This document shows positions 1 through 9,690 of a stretch of 64,000 bases of DNA, in pieces; position 1 is the stretch's first letter, and each line of letters begins with the position of its first letter. The notes under the pieces are model-generated. The model saw only the letters and a program-made list of their open reading frames with translations, searched no databases and had not been told where the DNA came from. This DNA comes from Azoarcus olearius (GTDB lineage: Bacteria; Pseudomonadota; Gammaproteobacteria; Burkholderiales; Rhodocyclaceae). Position numbers and translations under genes: made by a program. The stretch lies in the NCBI RefSeq assembly GCF_001682385.1, contig NZ_CP016210.1:1054001-1118000 (forward strand). The letters run 5' to 3'.

Positions 1-91
1 TGCTGCGCGGGCATGCCAGAGAGCCCTCAGGCTGTCCGTTTGTGTCTGAAATATTAAATAGAATCAATCAGTTGTCGGTTGATTCCCACTC

Positions 92-107
92 TGGCACCGC
101 TCTTGCA
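92..107 (+). promoter_or_regulatory. sigma-54 (-24/-12) promoter of the nitrate assimilation operon
   Basis: TGGCAC at 92-97 and TTGCA at 103-107 are separated by exactly 5 nt. This is a full match to the sigma-54 consensus (TGGCAC-N5-TTGCA). Transcription would start near 118, just ahead of the first leader hairpin at 123. Sigma-54 promoters of assimilatory nitrate operons are normally activated by NtrC, but I see no convincing NtrC site in the 91 bases available upstream. Confidence 0.85.
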
Positions 108-122
108 TTCACACACGCAAAG

Positions 123-182
123 GCCGGGGCAACGAGGCTCCGGCACTGTGCTGATGCAAGGCATGCGGACAACGGCGTCCGC
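123..182 (+). promoter_or_regulatory. ANTAR-type two-hairpin antitermination leader RNA
   Basis: Hairpin P1 has arms 123-130 and 137-144 (8 bp, one G-U) around the hexaloop AACGAG. Hairpin P2 has arms 165-170 and 177-182 (6 perfect bp) around the hexaloop AACGGC. Both loops carry A at position 1 and G at position 4, the signature of RNAs bound by ANTAR proteins such as NasR/NasT. P2 loop plus 3' arm (171-179, AACGGCGTC) is perfectly complementary to the 3' arm of the downstream terminator (220-228), so the structures are linked. The inference is that nitrate-responsive binding by an ANTAR protein encoded elsewhere allows readthrough into cobA-nasA. Confidence 0.85.
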
Positions 183-209
183 CGTTTCCCGGTTCTGCGG
201 AACCTGTGG

Positions 210-233
210 AAACGGCGAGACGCCGTTTTTTTT
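210..233 (+). terminator. intrinsic terminator (attenuator) in the nitrate operon leader
   Basis: AAACGGCG (210-217), loop AGA, and CGCCGTTT (221-228) form an 8-bp hairpin followed by an uninterrupted T run to 233. It lies between the sigma-54 promoter and cobA with no intervening gene. It is therefore a conditional terminator governed by the ANTAR leader rather than the end of an upstream gene. Confidence 0.85.
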
Positions 234-264
234 CGCCTCAAGTTTGACGTTGGAGGGTTCGATC

Positions 265-1029
265 ATGGCCAAGGTAACGCTTGTCGGGGCAGGGCCCGGC
301 GCGGCTGATCTGCTGACTGTTCGTGCGGTGCGCGCCATTGGCCAGGCCGATGTGCTGCTTGCCGATGCGCTGGTGACCGAGGAAGTGCTGGCACTCGCCA
401 AGCCGGGTGCGCGCGTGCTGCGCGTCGGCAAGCGCGGCGGCATGAAGTCCACCGCGCAGGACTTCATCCACCGCGTGATGGCGCGCTACGCCCGCCGCGG
501 CTGCGCGGTGGCGCGCGTCAAGGGCGGCGACCCCTTCCTGTTCGGCCGCGGCGGTGAAGAGGCCGAATACCTCGAAGCGCTCGGCATCGAGGTCGAGGTG
601 GTGCCGGGTCTCACCTCCGGCATCGCGGTGCCGGCGGCGGTCGGCATTCCGGTCACCCACCGCGCCCATACCCACGGCGTCACGCTGGTTACCGGCACCG
701 CCGGCGACGGCCGCGACGAGCCAAACTGGGCGGCGCTGGCCAAGTGCGGCACCACGCTGGTGATCTACATGGGGCTGGGCCGGCTGCTCAACATCGTTGC
801 GCGCCTGATCGCCGCCGGCATGCCGCCGGACACCCCGGCCGCGGCGATCGCCTCGGGCACGCTGCCGGGCCAGCGCCACGTCAAGGGCACGCTGGCCGAC
901 CTGCCGCTGCGCGTCACTGCCGAAGGCCTCAGCTCGCCGGCCATCATCGTCGTCGGCGAGGTCGCCGCGCTTGCCCGAGTGCCCGGACTGGCGATGGATG
1001 AGTCCGACGTGCGCGCGCTCGCCGCGTGA
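265..1029 (+). CDS. cobA: uroporphyrinogen-III C-methyltransferase (SUMT)
   Basis: The 254-aa protein methylates uroporphyrinogen III twice with SAM to give precorrin-2, the entry to siroheme and cobalamin. Visible family features are the N-terminal VGAGPGAADLLTVRA, the VKGGDPFLFGRGGEE block and the GLTSGIAVPA segment. Length matches single-domain SUMT; there is no CysG dehydrogenase/chelatase part. ATG 265 is chosen because GGAGG lies at 252-256 and the protein then starts MAKVTLVGAGPG; the open frame extends to 79 through the leader. It is first in the nitrate operon, fitting a role in siroheme supply for assimilatory nitrite reductase. Confidence 0.95.
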   Translation: MAKVTLVGAGPGAADLLTVRAVRAIGQADVLLADALVTEEVLALAKPGARVLRVGKRGGMKSTAQDFIHRVMARYARRGCAVARVKGGDPFLFGRGGEEAEYLEALGIEVEVVPGLTSGIAVPAAVGIPVTHRAHTHGVTLVTGTAGDGRDEPNWAALAKCGTTLVIYMGLGRLLNIVARLIAAGMPPDTPAAAIASGTLPGQRHVKGTLADLPLRVTAEGLSSPAIIVVGEVAALARVPGLAMDESDVRALAA

Positions 1030-1043
1030 GCCAGGAGAGCGCA

Positions 1044-2291
1044 ATGCGCAAACAGAAACTCGTCATGGTCGGCAACGGCATGGCCGGCGTGAAGACGCTG
1101 GAAGAGCTGCTCAAGCACGCGCCGGATGCGTTCGAGATCACCGTGTTTGGCGCCGAGCCGCACGGCAACTACAACCGCATCCTGCTGTCGCCGGTGCTGG
1201 CGGGCGAAATGAGCCTGCCGGAGATCATGCTCAACGACATCGGCTGGTACCGCGCCCACGGCATCACGCTGCATGCAGGCCGCCGCGTGGTGGAGATCGA
1301 CCGCGCCCGCCGCATCGTGCGCGCCGACGACGGCACCGAGGCCGCCTACGACCGCCTGCTGCTCGCCACCGGCTCGGCGCCTTTCATCCTGCCGGTGCCC
1401 GGCCGCGAACTGCCCGGGGTGATCGCCTACCGCGACATCGCCGACACCGAGGCGATGATCGACGCGGCCCGCCAGCACCGCCACGCGGTGGTGATCGGCG
1501 CCGGCCTGCTCGGCCTCGAAGCGGCGAATGGCCTGGTGCTGCGCGGCATGGACGTCACGGTGGTGCATCTGGGCGGCTGGATCATGGATCGCCAGCTCGA
1601 CCAGCCGGCGGCAGAGCTGCTGCAGGCTTCGCTCGAAGCCAAGGGCATGCGCTTCCGCCTGCAGGCACAGACCGCGGCGCTGCTGCCGGGGGCGGGCGGG
1701 CGCGTTGCTGCCGTGCAGTTGCAGGACGGCAGCACGCTCCCGGCCGATCTGGTCGTGATGGCCGCCGGCATCCGCCCCAACACCGCGCTGGCCGAAGCGG
1801 CCAAGCTGCGCTGCGAACGCGGCATCGTCGTCCACGACACGCTGCAGACAGTGACCGATCCGCGCATCTATGCGGTGGGCGAATGCGTCAATCATCGCGG
1901 TACCGCTTACGGCCTGGTGGCGCCGCTGTTCGAGCAGGCCCGCGTCTGCGCCAACCATCTCGCCGGCCACGGCATCGGCCGCTACACCGGCTCGGTAACC
2001 TCGACCAAGCTCAAGGTCACCGGCGTCGATGTGTTCTCCGCCGGCGACTTCATGGGCGGCGAAGGCTGCGACGAGATCGTGCTGCACGACCGTGCCGGCG
2101 GCATCTACAAGAAGCTGGTGCTCAAGGAGAACCGGCTTGCCGGCGCGGTGATGGTGGGCGACACCGCCGACGGCGCCTGGTACTTCCAGCTGGTGCGCGA
2201 GGGCGGCGACGTTTCGGCGCTGCGCGACCACATGATGTTCGGCCAGCGCTTCACGCAGTCCCAGCTGGCGGGCGCCGCCTGCCCGGGCTGA
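1044..2291 (+). CDS. NAD(P)H/FAD oxidoreductase subunit of assimilatory nitrate reduction (NirB-N-terminal/NasC-like)
   Basis: The 415-aa flavoprotein has two Rossmann motifs: VMVGNGMAGVKTLEELL at the N-terminus (FAD) and VVIGAGLLGLEAANGL near residue 155 (NAD(P)). The C-terminal part (KLKVTGVDVFSAGDF) resembles the corresponding region of NirB. The BFD [2Fe-2S] and siroheme nitrite-reductase domains of full-length NirB are absent, so it is probably the electron-donating subunit for NasA. ATG 1044 is preceded by AGGAG at 1033-1037, a better start than the GTG at 1026 that overlaps the cobA stop. It lies 14 nt after cobA and 36 nt before nasA in one operon. A role in nitrite reduction with a partner elsewhere cannot be excluded. 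Confidence 0.85.
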   Translation: MRKQKLVMVGNGMAGVKTLEELLKHAPDAFEITVFGAEPHGNYNRILLSPVLAGEMSLPEIMLNDIGWYRAHGITLHAGRRVVEIDRARRIVRADDGTEAAYDRLLLATGSAPFILPVPGRELPGVIAYRDIADTEAMIDAARQHRHAVVIGAGLLGLEAANGLVLRGMDVTVVHLGGWIMDRQLDQPAAELLQASLEAKGMRFRLQAQTAALLPGAGGRVAAVQLQDGSTLPADLVVMAAGIRPNTALAEAAKLRCERGIVVHDTLQTVTDPRIYAVGECVNHRGTAYGLVAPLFEQARVCANHLAGHGIGRYTGSVTSTKLKVTGVDVFSAGDFMGGEGCDEIVLHDRAGGIYKKLVLKENRLAGAVMVGDTADGAWYFQLVREGGDVSALRDHMMFGQRFTQSQLAGAACPG

Positions 2292-2327
2292 GCGCGCGGC
2301 GACGGCGAGACGCAAAGGAATGAAGAC

Positions 2328-5102
2328 ATGGAGCCCCACATGAACCTGGCCGACCTGGGCCTGAAGGCCAACGAAACCCGCTCGGTGTGCTGCTACTGCG
2401 GCACCGGCTGCGGCGTCATCGTCGAGCGCGACGGCGGCCGCATCACCGGCGTGCGCGGCGACCCGGCGCATCCGGCCAACTTCGGCCGGCTGTGCACCAA
2501 GGGCTCCACGCTGCACCTGGCCGCCGCGCCCGGCGGCCGCGCGCTGTACCCCGAACTGCGCAGCACCCGCGCCGACAGCCGCCGCCGCGTCGGCTGGGAC
2601 GAGGCGCTCGACACCGCCGCCGACCGCTTCGCCGCGATCATCCGCGAGCACGGCCCGGACGCGGTCGCTTTCTACATCTCCGGCCAGCTGCTGACCGAGG
2701 ACTACTACGTCTTCAACAAGCTCGCGCGTGCGCTGGTCGGCACCAACAACATCGATTCCAACTCGCGGCTGTGCATGTCGAGCGCGGTGGCCGGCTACAA
2801 GGGCACGCTCGGTACCGACAGCGTGCCGGCCAGCTACGAAGACCTCGCGCTCGCCGACCACCTGCTGATCACCGGCGCCAACCCCGCGTGGGCCCACCCC
2901 ATCGTGTTCCGCCGCATCGAGGAGGCGAAGCGCGCCAACCCCGACCTCTTCATCACCGTGATCGACCCGCGCCGCACCGAAACCGCCGAGTTCGCCGACC
3001 TGCATCTGCAGATCGCTCCCGGCACCGACGTGCTGCTCTACAACGCGATGCTGCACGTGCTGTTGTGGGAAGACCTGATCGACCGCGACTTCATCCGCGA
3101 CCACACCAGCGGCTTCGACGCATTGCGCGAGCAACTCGCTGATTGTTCGCCGGCCAAGGTCGCCGGCCTGTGCGGCGTGCCCGCCGACAAGATCGTCGAG
3201 GCGGCGCGCCGCTTCGGCAAGGCGCGCGGCGCGGTGTCGCTGTGGTGCCAGGGCCTCAACCAGTCGCACCACGGCGTCGCCAACAACAGCGCGCTGATCC
3301 ATCTGCATCTGGCCACCGGCCAGATCGGCCGCCCCGGCGCCGGCCCGTTCTCGCTCACCGGCCAGCCCAACGCCATGGGCGGCCGCGAAGTCGGCGCCAT
3401 GGCCACCATCCTGCCGGCCCACCGCGACCCCGCCAACGCCGACGACCGCGCTGATCTCGCCCGCCTGTGGGGCGTGCCGGCACTGCCGGAAGCGCCGGGC
3501 CTGGCCGCGGTGCAGATGTTCGACGCGATCGGCGAAGGCCGGATCAAGGCGGTATGGATCGCGTGCACCAACCCGGCGCAATCGCTGCCCGACCAGGACA
3601 AGGTGCGCGCCGCGCTGGACAAGGCCGAATTCGTCGTCGTCCAGGAAGCCTTCGCCGACACCGAAACCGTGCCCTATGCCGACCTGCTGCTGCCGGCGGC
3701 GAGCTGGGGCGAGAAGTCCGGCTCGGTCACCAACTCCGAGCGCCGCGTCAGCCGCGTGCGCGGCGTGGTGCCGGCGCCCGGCGAAGCCCGCCCCGACTGG
3801 GCGATCGCCGCCGATTTCGCGCGCCGCCTGCAGACCCGCCTCGCGCCTGCTGCTGCGGCGGGCTTCGACTGGGCCGACGAGGCGGCGGTGTTCGCCGAGC
3901 ACGTCAGCCTGTCCGCCGGCCGCGACTGCGACATGAGCGGCCTGTCCTACGGCGTGCTCGAAGCGCTCGGCCCGCAGCAGTGGCCGTACCCGCAAGGCGC
4001 CGGCGGCGGCACGCTGCGCCTCTTTACCGACGGCCGTTTCAACACCGCCGACGGCCGCGCCCGCTTCAATCCGGTCGGCTTCCCGGTGCGCCACGCGCCG
4101 TTGCCGGAACCGACCGATGCCGCTCACCCCTTCGTGCTCACCACCGGCCGCCTGCGCGACCAGTGGCACGGCATGAGCCGCACCGGCAAGGTCGCCGCGC
4201 TGTGGGGCCACACCCCGCGCGCCGAGGTGGCGGTGAACCCGGCCGATCTCGACCGCCGCGGCCTCGCCGCCGGCCAGCTGGTCAAGGTCGCCAGCCGGCG
4301 CGGCGCGCTGGTGCTGCCGGTGGCCGCCGACAGCGGCGTGGCCCCCGGCCAGGCATGGATTCCGATGCACTGGGGCGGCGCCACGCTGGCACAGTCGGGC
4401 ACCAACCTGGTGACCTCGGCGGCAACCGATCCGGTGTCCAAGCAGCCAGCGCTGAAGCAGGCGGCGGTGTCGATCGCCCCGGTGGACTTCGGCTGGCGCG
4501 CGGCGTGGGCCGCGCAGGCGCGCGACGGCGCCGAGGCGGTGGCATGGATGGCGGCGCTGCAGCCGCAGCTGGCCGCCTTCGGCTATGCCGCGCTGTCGCT
4601 GGCGGGCCGCGAGCGCAGCGTGGTGGTGCTGCAGGTCGCCGACACCGCGCCGGCACCCGCCGAACGGCTCGCCGATATCGACCAGCTGTTCGGCTGCGTG
4701 GCCGACGACCACGCGGTGCTCGCCTTCCGCGACAGCCGCCGGGGCATCGACAAGCGCGCCCGCATCGCCGATGGCACGCTGGTTGCTATCCGCCTCGTGG
4801 GCGAAGTGGCGGCGGCCGACTGGCTGATTGCCGCGATCGTTGCAGGCGAACCCGCCGAGCCGCTGCGGCCGTGGCTGTTCGCGCCGCTGTCGCGCCCGCC
4901 CGCCGGGCTTGCCAGGGCCGAGCGCACGGTGTGCAACTGCTTCGGCATCGGCGAGCAGCAGATCCGCGAGGCGATCGGCGGGGGCGCCGACCTCGACGCG
5001 CTGCAAGGCGCACTCAAGTGCGGTACCGCCTGCGGCTCCTGTCTGCCCGCGCTGCGGCGCATGGTGGCGGAAGGGGCTGTCGCGGAGGTCGCTGGCGCGT
5101 GA
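2328..5102 (+). CDS. nasA: assimilatory nitrate reductase catalytic subunit (NasA)
   Basis: The 924-aa cytoplasmic molybdopterin oxidoreductase reduces nitrate to nitrite. The N-terminal [4Fe-4S] cysteines are in CCYCGTGCG followed by LCTKG. Central molybdopterin motifs include [15 protein letters not shown] and [12 protein letters not shown]. The C-terminal ~60 residues are a BFD-like [2Fe-2S] domain ([16 protein letters not shown], then [12 protein letters not shown]). This cluster probably takes electrons from the flavoprotein encoded just upstream, which lacks it. ATG 2328 has AAGGAA 8 nt upstream; an in-frame ATG at 2340 is an alternative. No N-terminal signal peptide is seen, consistent with assimilatory rather than periplasmic function. 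Confidence 0.95.
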   Translation: MEPHMNLADLGLKANETRSVCCYCGTGCGVIVERDGGRITGVRGDPAHPANFGRLCTKGSTLHLAAAPGGRALYPELRSTRADSRRRVGWDEALDTAADRFAAIIREHGPDAVAFYISGQLLTEDYYVFNKLARALVGTNNIDSNSRLCMSSAVAGYKGTLGTDSVPASYEDLALADHLLITGANPAWAHPIVFRRIEEAKRANPDLFITVIDPRRTETAEFADLHLQIAPGTDVLLYNAMLHVLLWEDLIDRDFIRDHTSGFDALREQLADCSPAKVAGLCGVPADKIVEAARRFGKARGAVSLWCQGLNQSHHGVANNSALIHLHLATGQIGRPGAGPFSLTGQPNAMGGREVGAMATILPAHRDPANADDRADLARLWGVPALPEAPGLAAVQMFDAIGEGRIKAVWIACTNPAQSLPDQDKVRAALDKAEFVVVQEAFADTETVPYADLLLPAASWGEKSGSVTNSERRVSRVRGVVPAPGEARPDWAIAADFARRLQTRLAPAAAAGFDWADEAAVFAEHVSLSAGRDCDMSGLSYGVLEALGPQQWPYPQGAGGGTLRLFTDGRFNTADGRARFNPVGFPVRHAPLPEPTDAAHPFVLTTGRLRDQWHGMSRTGKVAALWGHTPRAEVAVNPADLDRRGLAAGQLVKVASRRGALVLPVAADSGVAPGQAWIPMHWGGATLAQSGTNLVTSAATDPVSKQPALKQAAVSIAPVDFGWRAAWAAQARDGAEAVAWMAALQPQLAAFGYAALSLAGRERSVVVLQVADTAPAPAERLADIDQLFGCVADDHAVLAFRDSRRGIDKRARIADGTLVAIRLVGEVAAADWLIAAIVAGEPAEPLRPWLFAPLSRPPAGLARAERTVCNCFGIGEQQIREAIGGGADLDALQGALKCGTACGSCLPALRRMVAEGAVAEVAGA

Positions 5103-5140
5103 AACCGGCGGGTACGCCCGCCACACCACAGGAGCAAGGG

Positions 5141-6328
5141 ATGACGACGATGGCGATGGCGACGGCGGCGCGCGCCCGCGCAGTTCCGTGGCGACCTGCG
5201 CGCGGGCTGCTCGGATTGTGGGGTGCCACGGTGGCCGCAACGAGTGTTCTGTTCCTCGCCGAGGGCATCGCGCTGCAGGCCGTGGGCGCACTCGGCATGC
5301 TGGCCGCACTGGTGGCGGCGCTGCGCGCGGGGGGGCGGTTCGAGCGCCGGCTCGCGGAGCTGGATGCCTTTGCCGCGGCCTGCGCCGGCGGCCACTTCAC
5401 CGCCCGGCTCACTACGCCGGCCGATGACGCGCTGACGCCGCTCGCCGAGCACCTCAACGCGGCCGTGCGTTGCATTGCCCAGGTGCTGGCCGAACTGGAT
5501 CGCGCCGGTGCCGAACTGCGCAACGTCTCGCGCGAAACGCTGGCCGATGTGGCGGCCGGCGAGGCCGGCGTGCGCAGCCAGCGCGACATCACGGTGTCGT
5601 CCGCGGCGACGCTGGAACAGTTGATCACCAGTCTGGCCGCCACCCGCGATGCGGCGGCCGACGCCGCCCAGGCGGCCGAAGGCGCTGCGCGCGAGGCGGC
5701 ACGCGGCGAAGCGGAGGCGGGCGCCGTTGCCGCCGCGATGGGGGCGGTGGCTGCCGACGTGGATGCCGCAGCGGACGTGGCCACGGCCCTGGCGGAGCGT
5801 TCGCGCCGGATCGAGGGTATCGCGGCGACCATAGGCGGCATCGCCGCACGCACCAACCTGCTCGCGCTCAATGCCGCGATCGAGGCGGCGCGGGCGGGCG
5901 AGGCGGGGCGCGGCTTCGCCGTGGTGGCGGACGAAGTGCGCCAGCTTGCCGACGGCAGCGCTGCGGCGACCGCCGAGATCGGCAGTCTGATCCAGGAGGT
6001 GTTGGCCGAGGTCGACCGGCTGGCGCGTGTGATCGGCGACACCCGCCGCAGTGCCGGCGACAGCTGCGCGCGGGCGCAGGCCGCCGCAAGCTTGCTCGCG
6101 ACCATCCGCGACGCCGCCGGCCAGACGCAGCTGCGCATCCGCGAGATCGCCGAGGCGAGCGCCGAGCAGAGCATCGCCGGCGAGCGGATTGCGGGCGATG
6201 TGGAACAGGTCGCGCGGCTGGCTGACGACAACGCGCTCCGAATCGGCGAAAGTGGTGAACTCGCGCGCTACCAGGACGAACTGGTGGGCCGGCTCGAAGA
6301 GCGGCTGGGCGCGTACCGCTACGAATAG
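5141..6328 (+). CDS. methyl-accepting chemotaxis-type protein lacking a periplasmic sensor domain
   Basis: The 395-aa protein has two adjacent hydrophobic segments (about residues 22-41 and 43-61) forming a membrane hairpin, then a long coiled coil and the MCP signalling tip ([19 protein letters not shown], then [15 protein letters not shown]). There is no ligand-binding domain between the membrane segments, so input must come from elsewhere. ATG 5141 follows AGGAG; the frame is open far upstream only because of the high GC. It starts 38 nt after nasA on the same strand and is followed by a NIT-like gene, suggesting that the sensor is supplied in trans. That link is inference. Confidence 0.88.
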   Translation: MTTMAMATAARARAVPWRPARGLLGLWGATVAATSVLFLAEGIALQAVGALGMLAALVAALRAGGRFERRLAELDAFAAACAGGHFTARLTTPADDALTPLAEHLNAAVRCIAQVLAELDRAGAELRNVSRETLADVAAGEAGVRSQRDITVSSAATLEQLITSLAATRDAAADAAQAAEGAAREAARGEAEAGAVAAAMGAVAADVDAAADVATALAERSRRIEGIAATIGGIAARTNLLALNAAIEAARAGEAGRGFAVVADEVRQLADGSAAATAEIGSLIQEVLAEVDRLARVIGDTRRSAGDSCARAQAAASLLATIRDAAGQTQLRIREIAEASAEQSIAGERIAGDVEQVARLADDNALRIGESGELARYQDELVGRLEERLGAYRYE

Positions 6329-6399
6329 TCGCGGCGCGCTCTATCGGCCGCGCCTGGGCCGGGCGGCGGTGGAAACAGGATCAGCAACGGGACGCAGCA

Positions 6400-7293
6400 A
6401 TGATGGAATGGCAAATGGGCATGGCCGCGGCGCTGGGCGGCGCGGCGGCGCTGTGGGCGTTGCACCGGGTGTTCGGGGCCGGCGCGGCCGCCGGCGGCCG
6501 CCGCGCGCTGGCGGCGCTCGGCAGCGTCGGGCGGCTGACCGAACTGATCGCCCAGGTGCAGCAGCACCGCGGCATGAGCGGCGCCTGGCTGGCAGGCGAT
6601 GCGAGCTTCGCCAACCGCCTGCCAGCCCGCCAGGCGGCGGTGGCGGCCTTGTTCGATGCGCTGGTCGAGGACGCCACGCGCGAGGACTTCGAGCGCCTGC
6701 CGTGCTTCGGCAGCGCCGAACTCGAGGCTCTGCAGCGCGACTGGCAACAGCTGGTGGAGCAACTGCCGCGCTTGAGCCCGGAGGAGAGCTTCCTGCGCCA
6801 TTGCCGGCTGATCGCCGTGGTGCTCGGCTGGCTGGGAGCGCTGGGCGAGGCCCGCATCGCCCAGCAAGGCGCGGCCAATCTGGCGCCCGCGGTGCGCAAG
6901 GCGGTGGCGGATCTGCCGGCGCTGGCCGAATGTCTCGGCCAGGCACGCGCGCTGGGCAGCGCGGTGGCGGCGCGCGGCCGCTGCGCCCCGGTGGCGCGGG
7001 TGCGGCTGCATTTCCTGGTGTCACGCGCGGGCGGCCTGCTTGCGCGCGCGGCGCAGGGCGCCGGCGCTGGCGCCGCGCGTCCGGTCGGCGCGTTCCTGCA
7101 GGCCCTGCGAGAGCGCGTGCTGCAGGGCGAGCGCGTCGGCATGGACGCGGCGACCTGCTTCCGCCTCGGCACGGAGGCGGTGGATGCGGTGTACGTGTGG
7201 CTCGCGCAGGAGCGTTCCGGCATCGAGCACGCCCTGCACGGCCTGCCCTCCGCCCGTCCGCGCTGGGGTGAGCGCGCCGGCGTGCGGGGCTGA
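6400..7293 (+). CDS. membrane-anchored NIT-domain-like (nitrate/nitrite sensing) protein
   Basis: The 297-aa protein has an N-terminal hydrophobic helix (about 7-27) and an all-alpha body. The segment LIAQVQQHRGMSGAWLAGD resembles the conserved start of NIT domains (Q-x-x-R-G-x-S pattern), the nitrate/nitrite sensor of NasR-type proteins. No ANTAR, kinase, GGDEF or MCP output domain is attached. It lies between a sensorless MCP and a PAS-GGDEF-EAL gene, directly downstream of nasA. The inference is that it senses nitrate for one or both neighbours. The NIT assignment rests on a short similarity and the location. The Shine-Dalgarno sequence is weak. Confidence 0.6.
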   Translation: MMEWQMGMAAALGGAAALWALHRVFGAGAAAGGRRALAALGSVGRLTELIAQVQQHRGMSGAWLAGDASFANRLPARQAAVAALFDALVEDATREDFERLPCFGSAELEALQRDWQQLVEQLPRLSPEESFLRHCRLIAVVLGWLGALGEARIAQQGAANLAPAVRKAVADLPALAECLGQARALGSAVAARGRCAPVARVRLHFLVSRAGGLLARAAQGAGAGAARPVGAFLQALRERVLQGERVGMDAATCFRLGTEAVDAVYVWLAQERSGIEHALHGLPSARPRWGERAGVRG

Positions 7294-7295
7294 GG

Positions 7296-9128
7296 GTGGC
7301 CGCTCTGCTGTTACCCGCCCTGCTGGCGGGCGCCTGCGCGCTGGCGCTGGGGCTTGCGCTGCGCTTGAGGGCACTGCACCGCCAACGGGATGCCGCCGCG
7401 GCGCAGGCCGCCGAAGCGGAACTCCGCTTTCGCAGCATCTTCGACAACGCCGTGCTCGGCATGTACCAGACGACGGAAGACGGCCACTACCTCGCCGCGA
7501 ACCAGGCGCTGGCCGACCTCTACGGTTACCCCACGCCCGCCGCGCTGATGGCCGGACTGTCCGATATCGCCGGCCGGCTCTATGTGGAACGCGGCCGGCG
7601 CGACGACTTCAAGGCGCTGATCCGGGCGCGGGCGCGCGTGGTCGATTTCGAATCCGAGGTGTATCGCCGCGACGGCGAGCGCATCTGGATCAGCGAGAAC
7701 GCGCACGCGGTGCACGGTGCCGACGGGCGTTTCCTGTACTACGAGGGTTCGGTCGAGGATATCTCCGAGCGCCGCCGCCACCGCACCCAGCTTGAGCATC
7801 AGGCCACCCACGACCCGGTCACCGGCCTGCCCAACCGCTATCTGCTGCAGGACCGCCTCGACCGCGCGATGGGCGCGGCACGTCGCCGTGACGAGCGTTT
7901 GATGGTGGCCTTCATCGACCTCGACAATTTCAAGTTCGTGAACGACAGCATGGGCCACGCGGTGGGCGACCGCCTGCTGGTGGAGATGGCGCGGCGGTTG
8001 CAGGCCTGCGTGCGCGAGACCGATACGCTGGCGCGCTACGGCGGCGACGAGTTCGTGCTCATCATCAGTAGCGCGGCCGCCCAGGCCGACCCGGTGCAGG
8101 TGCTCGAACGCGTGCACGATGCGGTGCGCCAGCCGCTGGCGCTGGAAGGGCGCGACCTCAGCGTGGGCTGCTCGATGGGCGTGGCGGTCTATCCGCGCGA
8201 CGGCGCCGATCTGGAAACCCTGCTGCGCCACGCCGATGCGGCGATGTACCAGGCCAAGGCGGCGGGCAAGGGCCAGTTCCGCTTCTACGAGGCGGGTCTG
8301 AATGCCGCCGTGCAGGAGCGGCTGGCGCTGGAGTCGGCGTTGCGGCGCACGCTGGAGAACGATAGCGACGAGTTGCAGGTGGCGTATCAACCCAAGTTCG
8401 ATGCGAGCGGCGACGTCTGCGGTTGCGAGGCGCTGGCGCGCTGGCACAGCACGGAATCCGGCACGGTCGCGCCAGACCGCTTCATTCCGCTGGCGGAAGA
8501 GACGGGCCTGATCGTGCTGCTGACCGCGCGCGTGCTGCACGCCGCCTGCGCCGAGGCGGTGCGCTGGTCGGGGCAGGGCGGCGCGGCCCCTGGCGTGGCG
8601 GTGAACATTTCGGCGCGCCACTTCCGCCGCGACGGCCAGTTGGCGGCGCTGGTGCGCGCGGCGCTGGAGCAAAGCGGCCTGCCGCCAGGGCGGCTGCAAC
8701 TGGAGCTGACCGAAAGCCTGTTCGTCGGCAATGTGGAGGAAACGGTGGCGATTCTGGGCGAGCTGAAGGCGCTGGGCGTCACGATCGCGATCGACGACTT
8801 CGGTACCGGCTACTCGTCGCTCGCTTACCTGAAGCGCTTTCCGGTTGATGTGCTGAAGATCGACCGCTCCTTCGTCGGCGAATGCGACCGCGCGGATGAT
8901 GCGCGTTCGATCACCGGTGCGGTGCTGTCGCTGGGCCGCAGTCTGGGTCTGCGCGTGGTGGCCGAGGGCGTCGAACGTCCGGCCCAGGCCGCCTACCTGC
9001 TCGCCCACGGCTGCGACGAGCTGCAGGGCTATCTCTACGCGCAGCCGATGCCGGCTGCGGCGCTGCGCGACTTCCTCGCCAGCTACCGCGGGGGCCGGCG
9101 CGCGCCGGCGCTGGCGGCCGTGGGCTGA
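7296..9128 (+). CDS. PAS-GGDEF-EAL cyclic-di-GMP signalling protein
   Basis: The 610-aa protein has an N-terminal hydrophobic segment (about 2-24), a PAS domain (about 40-165) ending SVEDISERRRH, then a GGDEF domain with an intact GGDEF motif at residues 249-253. The C-terminal EAL domain has EAL at 378-380, LTESLF and DDFGTGYSSLAYLKRFPVD. Both catalytic motifs are intact, so it could make or degrade c-di-GMP. It starts with GTG 2 nt after the stop of the NIT-like gene, so the two are probably translationally coupled. In context it could link nitrate status to lifestyle or motility (inference). Confidence 0.92.
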   Translation: MAALLLPALLAGACALALGLALRLRALHRQRDAAAAQAAEAELRFRSIFDNAVLGMYQTTEDGHYLAANQALADLYGYPTPAALMAGLSDIAGRLYVERGRRDDFKALIRARARVVDFESEVYRRDGERIWISENAHAVHGADGRFLYYEGSVEDISERRRHRTQLEHQATHDPVTGLPNRYLLQDRLDRAMGAARRRDERLMVAFIDLDNFKFVNDSMGHAVGDRLLVEMARRLQACVRETDTLARYGGDEFVLIISSAAAQADPVQVLERVHDAVRQPLALEGRDLSVGCSMGVAVYPRDGADLETLLRHADAAMYQAKAAGKGQFRFYEAGLNAAVQERLALESALRRTLENDSDELQVAYQPKFDASGDVCGCEALARWHSTESGTVAPDRFIPLAEETGLIVLLTARVLHAACAEAVRWSGQGGAAPGVAVNISARHFRRDGQLAALVRAALEQSGLPPGRLQLELTESLFVGNVEETVAILGELKALGVTIAIDDFGTGYSSLAYLKRFPVDVLKIDRSFVGECDRADDARSITGAVLSLGRSLGLRVVAEGVERPAQAAYLLAHGCDELQGYLYAQPMPAAALRDFLASYRGGRRAPALAAVG

Positions 9129-9179
9129 AGGCCGGCGAGGCGGCACAATCCGTCGTCCCGTTGCAAGGAGTGCGTGCCG

Positions 9180-9539
9180 ATGAAGACCCGTCTTGCCGAC
9201 TGTCCCGCCTATGTCACGAAGGACGGTTCCGAGATCCGCGAGCTGTTGCACCCGGCTTTGCACGGGGCGCGCAACCAGAGTCTGGCTGAAGCGGTGGTTG
9301 CGCCCGGCATGCGCACCGTGCTTCACCGCCATCGGCGCAGCGAGGAGCTGTACCACGTCACCGCGGGCAGCGGGATCATGACCCTGGGCGAGGACCGCTT
9401 CGCCGTCGAGGCGGGCGACACGGTGCTGATTCCCCCCGGTACCGCACACTGCATCCAGGCCGGTGAAGCGGCGGCTCTGCACATCCTGTGCTGCTGCAGC
9501 CCGGCCTATGCGCATTCCGACACGGAGTTGCTGGAATAG
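9180..9539 (+). CDS. small cupin-domain protein
   Basis: The 119-aa single-domain cupin has both conserved motifs: HRHRRSEELYHVTAGSG (metal-binding His and Glu) and PPGTAHCIQAGE (second His motif). The substrate is not evident. ATG 9180 is preferred over GTG 9174 because AAGGAG at 9165-9170 is then correctly spaced. The tail carries an unusual Cys cluster (LCCCSPA). It is a single gene 51 nt after the GGDEF-EAL gene. Confidence 0.85.
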   Translation: MKTRLADCPAYVTKDGSEIRELLHPALHGARNQSLAEAVVAPGMRTVLHRHRRSEELYHVTAGSGIMTLGEDRFAVEAGDTVLIPPGTAHCIQAGEAAALHILCCCSPAYAHSDTELLE

Positions 9540-9690
9540 CGCCGCCTGGGGACCGCCCGGCATGCCGGTACGGACCGGGGTGTGAATTAGTTATTCGAGG
9601 TAAATAATTTCGCCCCCGTACCATCATCCTGGCTAACCGGACCTGGAGCGATTGCGCTACGGCCGGTCGTTTTGGAGGACGGGTGCGGAG

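Noticed and set aside
1..13. TGC...GCA half-sites at the window start as an NtrC site
   Set aside because: Spacing and inner bases do not fit the 17-bp NtrC consensus, and the region is cut by the window edge.
765..5309. 1514-codon open frame on the minus strand opposite the nitrate genes
   Set aside because: It is a GC-driven shadow of cobA, the oxidoreductase and nasA: low-complexity His/Arg/Ala/Gly sequence with no domain.
7311..9563. 750-codon minus-strand frame opposite the GGDEF-EAL gene
   Set aside because: Same reason: antisense shadow of a clear gene with no recognisable domain.
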